Of a DNA stretch of 64,000 nt, positions 62,271-64,000 are shown one piece after another (positions within the stretch are counted from its first letter, which is position 1; the number at the start of each line of letters is the position of its first letter). The stretch comes from Acipenser ruthenus. Lineage: Eukaryota > Chordata > Actinopteri > Acipenseriformes > Acipenseridae. The stretch lies in NCBI RefSeq assembly GCF_902713425.1, contig NC_081217.1, positions 18,104,659 to 18,168,658 of the forward strand. The letters run 5' to 3'. The notes beneath the pieces were generated by a model. It saw nothing but the letters and a program-made list of their open reading frames with translations. It was not told the origin of the DNA and made no database searches. A program made the position numbers and the translations under genes.

Positions 62271-62644
62271 ATGTATTTATTTAGCTATCGGTCAGTTGTT
62301 TTCTAATGTGAAGATGCAGTATTTTAATTTATAAAATAAAGTAAATTCTTAGAATTTTTTTTTTACTTCAGTGTCCAGGTATTTATTTAGTGTTAGATTA
62401 TTTTAAAAGGTAATCAGGCTTTCATGTATGTTTGTTGTTTGTCTGTTTGCGGTGTGCTGGACTCACACTGTTCTACAGATGGTTAAATGCTCAGGTTGAA
62501 AAGTGGACTTGCTCCTCACTGCTTTATATGAAGTCACAACAGTTCTATTGTGACTGAGATTTATTTTTGTTTTTATCGTTAGTCAATATTGAGACAGTAT
62601 TATGTACATTGTATATCTCTACATCATGCACATTTTCCAATAAA
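62271..62644 (+). promoter_or_regulatory. AU-rich elements and polyadenylation signals of il10
   Basis: Two TATTTATTTAG motifs (about 62274 and 62380) are overlapping ATTTA elements. AATAAA occurs at 62335-62340 and again at 62639-62644, so a 0.86- or 1.17-kb 3' UTR is likely. AU-rich elements mark il10 mRNA for rapid decay in other vertebrates. Confidence 0.65.
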
Positions 62645-62699
62645 AACATTTTAAACCCATAACTTCTGTTGTGAACTATTTCTCGTCAATCATATTTAT

Positions 62700-64000
62700 T
62701 TATTACAGATTTATATCAAACTGTGTGTGTGTGTGTGTGTGTGTATCCTCAAAGATTCAAGCTCCTTTTTTTTGCAACTTAAAGTTGTAAAAAAAAAAAA
62801 AAAGAAAAAGGTGAAATAATTTCTGCACAGTCACTGAATATCTGAAACAAGGCTTAGAATTAAAAACTGTATTGTCGGTGGTGTAGTCATACAAAAAGAA
62901 ACATATACTACCTCCTACTCAATGATTTGAAATTTCCATTATTTCTACATTACAGAAGCTTTGATAACCTACTCCTTTTGTAGGGACACAGCTTTAGCTC
63001 AGTGCACTGGGTTTGTAGTCTTTCCAAGGAATAATGGCTATTGAAGCCAAAGCAGAAAGAATTTGAATTGGACTTCAGAACCCACAATGCAGTATGCTTG
63101 TGGTTTCTCCAGCAGCATTCTGGGAGCTGTAGTCTTTTGCAGTTAACACCATATGGAATATATAGAAGTTGTTGCAATGTTGGACTACAGTCCCCCAAAA
63201 TTGTGTTTAAAACCTTGTAGGTCTTCCGTTGTTTCTGTATCACGTTATAGAACATGTAGGGTTTCACATAATGCATTAGTAACATCAGACAAACAACACC
63301 AGCATCTCCTCAAGCTACAAAGTCTTGAAGTAGCTTAAACATATCAACAGAATGAACCACATTCAAGTTGCAGTGTTGATGGTACCTGGTCAGAACAAGA
63401 ACTTGTTAACTCCTATTAAATTCCTAGCCTGAAACTTAAAAAGTATCTGTGCAGATGACGTCAACTGTAGAACCTCAATCTGTCTTGTAAACTGTGTGAG
63501 AGTTATAGGAAACCCTGAGATAGTGGAGGTTCTAATTTAGCTCAGTGGTTGAATTCTTCTCTGTCACCTCCATGGTAAGACTTTCTCGCAGTTCTTTAAC
63601 CCCAAACAGCCCAGAGCAAGGCTGACGAGAGCCCTGACGTGTTAAACCTTTCAGAACAGCATTGCTGGTAAGAGCCCCATGTTGGTCAGTTTCGTGGTTA
63701 AAGTACAGAACATGTGCTGATGCCACGGTAGGACGTCAGTGCTTTTTTGTTTGCCATTTTCCGATACCTCCAGATCAGTTTTTAGGGTCCTCATTATGGC
63801 CTGATTGGGCCTGCCCATCTGTATGCCTGTCAGACACACTCATGCTGGACACAATAACCACCTTGATTCTGCTCAATTTTGCACCAATCTGAACTAAACT
63901 TTTATCATACGTTCCCTGTAATCCTTAAATATTTCTACCCATTGAGGAGCTGTATGATTATTCTACGAACACGCGGACCCTCTTTGAGCACGCACTGGTT
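62700..64000. other. Intergenic DNA downstream of il10
   Basis: A (GT)n tract at 62719-62743 and a poly-A run are present. No exon is recognised. In human, MAPKAPK2 lies beyond IL10 in convergent orientation, so its 3' UTR could begin here on the minus strand, but nothing in the sequence proves it. A ZNF143-like motif is listed separately. Confidence 0.35.
63115..63134 (-). promoter_or_regulatory. ZNF143/STAF-type binding motif
   Basis: The minus strand reads GACTACAGCTCCCAGAATGC, matching the SBS consensus ACTACAnnTCCCAGnnTGC in full. A second, weaker GGACTACAGTCCCCC is at 63182. Such motifs usually sit in promoters or CTCF/ZNF143 loop anchors; they also occur inside some repeats. Confidence 0.5.

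Noticed and set aside
63532-63839. Overlapping minus-strand frames of 62-64 codons at the right edge
   Set aside because: No recognisable family, overlapping in different frames; could be part of an unidentified repeat or a 3' UTR but not supportable as a gene.

Overview
This is a vertebrate nuclear window, almost certainly from a ray-finned fish. It has spliced genes with GT/AG junctions, long AT-rich introns and intergenic DNA, many microsatellites, tRNA-derived SINEs, L2-type LINEs and a Tc1-like transposon. The SINE tail (AAGTCGCCCTGGATAAGG...) and the tetrapod-like gene order suggest a non-teleost lineage such as a sturgeon or paddlefish, but that is inference.

Five host protein-coding genes can be reconstructed exon by exon: yod1 (+, 3.76-5.14 kb, OTU deubiquitinase, 306 aa); C1orf116/SARG (+, 20.04-22.30 kb, 557 aa); two class II cytokines of the IL-19/20/24 group on the minus strand (A, 29.26-31.53 kb, 177 aa; B, 36.73-38.30 kb, 174 aa); and il10 (+, 58.12-61.48 kb, 186 aa). 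Read in reverse, order and orientation match human 1q32 (IL10, IL19/IL20/IL24, C1orf116, YOD1). The IL10 gene is divergent from its sisters, and the human FCMR/PIGR/FCAMR block between IL24 and C1orf116 is not seen here. All three cytokine genes have the same five-coding-exon, phase-0 plan. Their 3' regions carry AU-rich ATTTA motifs near AATAAA signals, the usual mark of short-lived cytokine mRNA.

Layout: 1-3.7 kb holds upstream DNA with a palindromic MITE; 3.7-5.7 kb yod1 and a SINE; 5.7-20 kb intergenic DNA with a LINE 3' end and a decayed Tc1 element inside a TA microsatellite; 20-22.7 kb SARG; 22.7-28.9 kb intergenic, with a SINE and the best copy of a palindromic element carrying telomere-like (TTAGGG) repeats; 28.9-39.2 kb the two IL-20-like genes, separated by a hAT-type MITE and a 378-bp inverted repeat; 39.4-46.9 kb a repeat complex made of telomere-like palindromes, two L2 LINEs and a 1.6-1.9 kb tandem duplication; 46.9-58 kb mostly unannotated, with a SINE and a DNA transposon of unassigned family that has about 140-155 bp terminal inverted repeats; 58-62.7 kb il10; 62.7-64 kb unassigned.

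The most unusual material is the family of telomere-like palindromes at 25.2, 35.3, 36.0, 39.4-42.0, 43.5 and 46.8 kb. They border the duplicated units, and one was split by a LINE insertion. The 50.3-51.6 kb transposon, with its conserved non-classical protein, is the other. No retrovirus-like or LTR element, CRISPR array or structural RNA gene was recognised.
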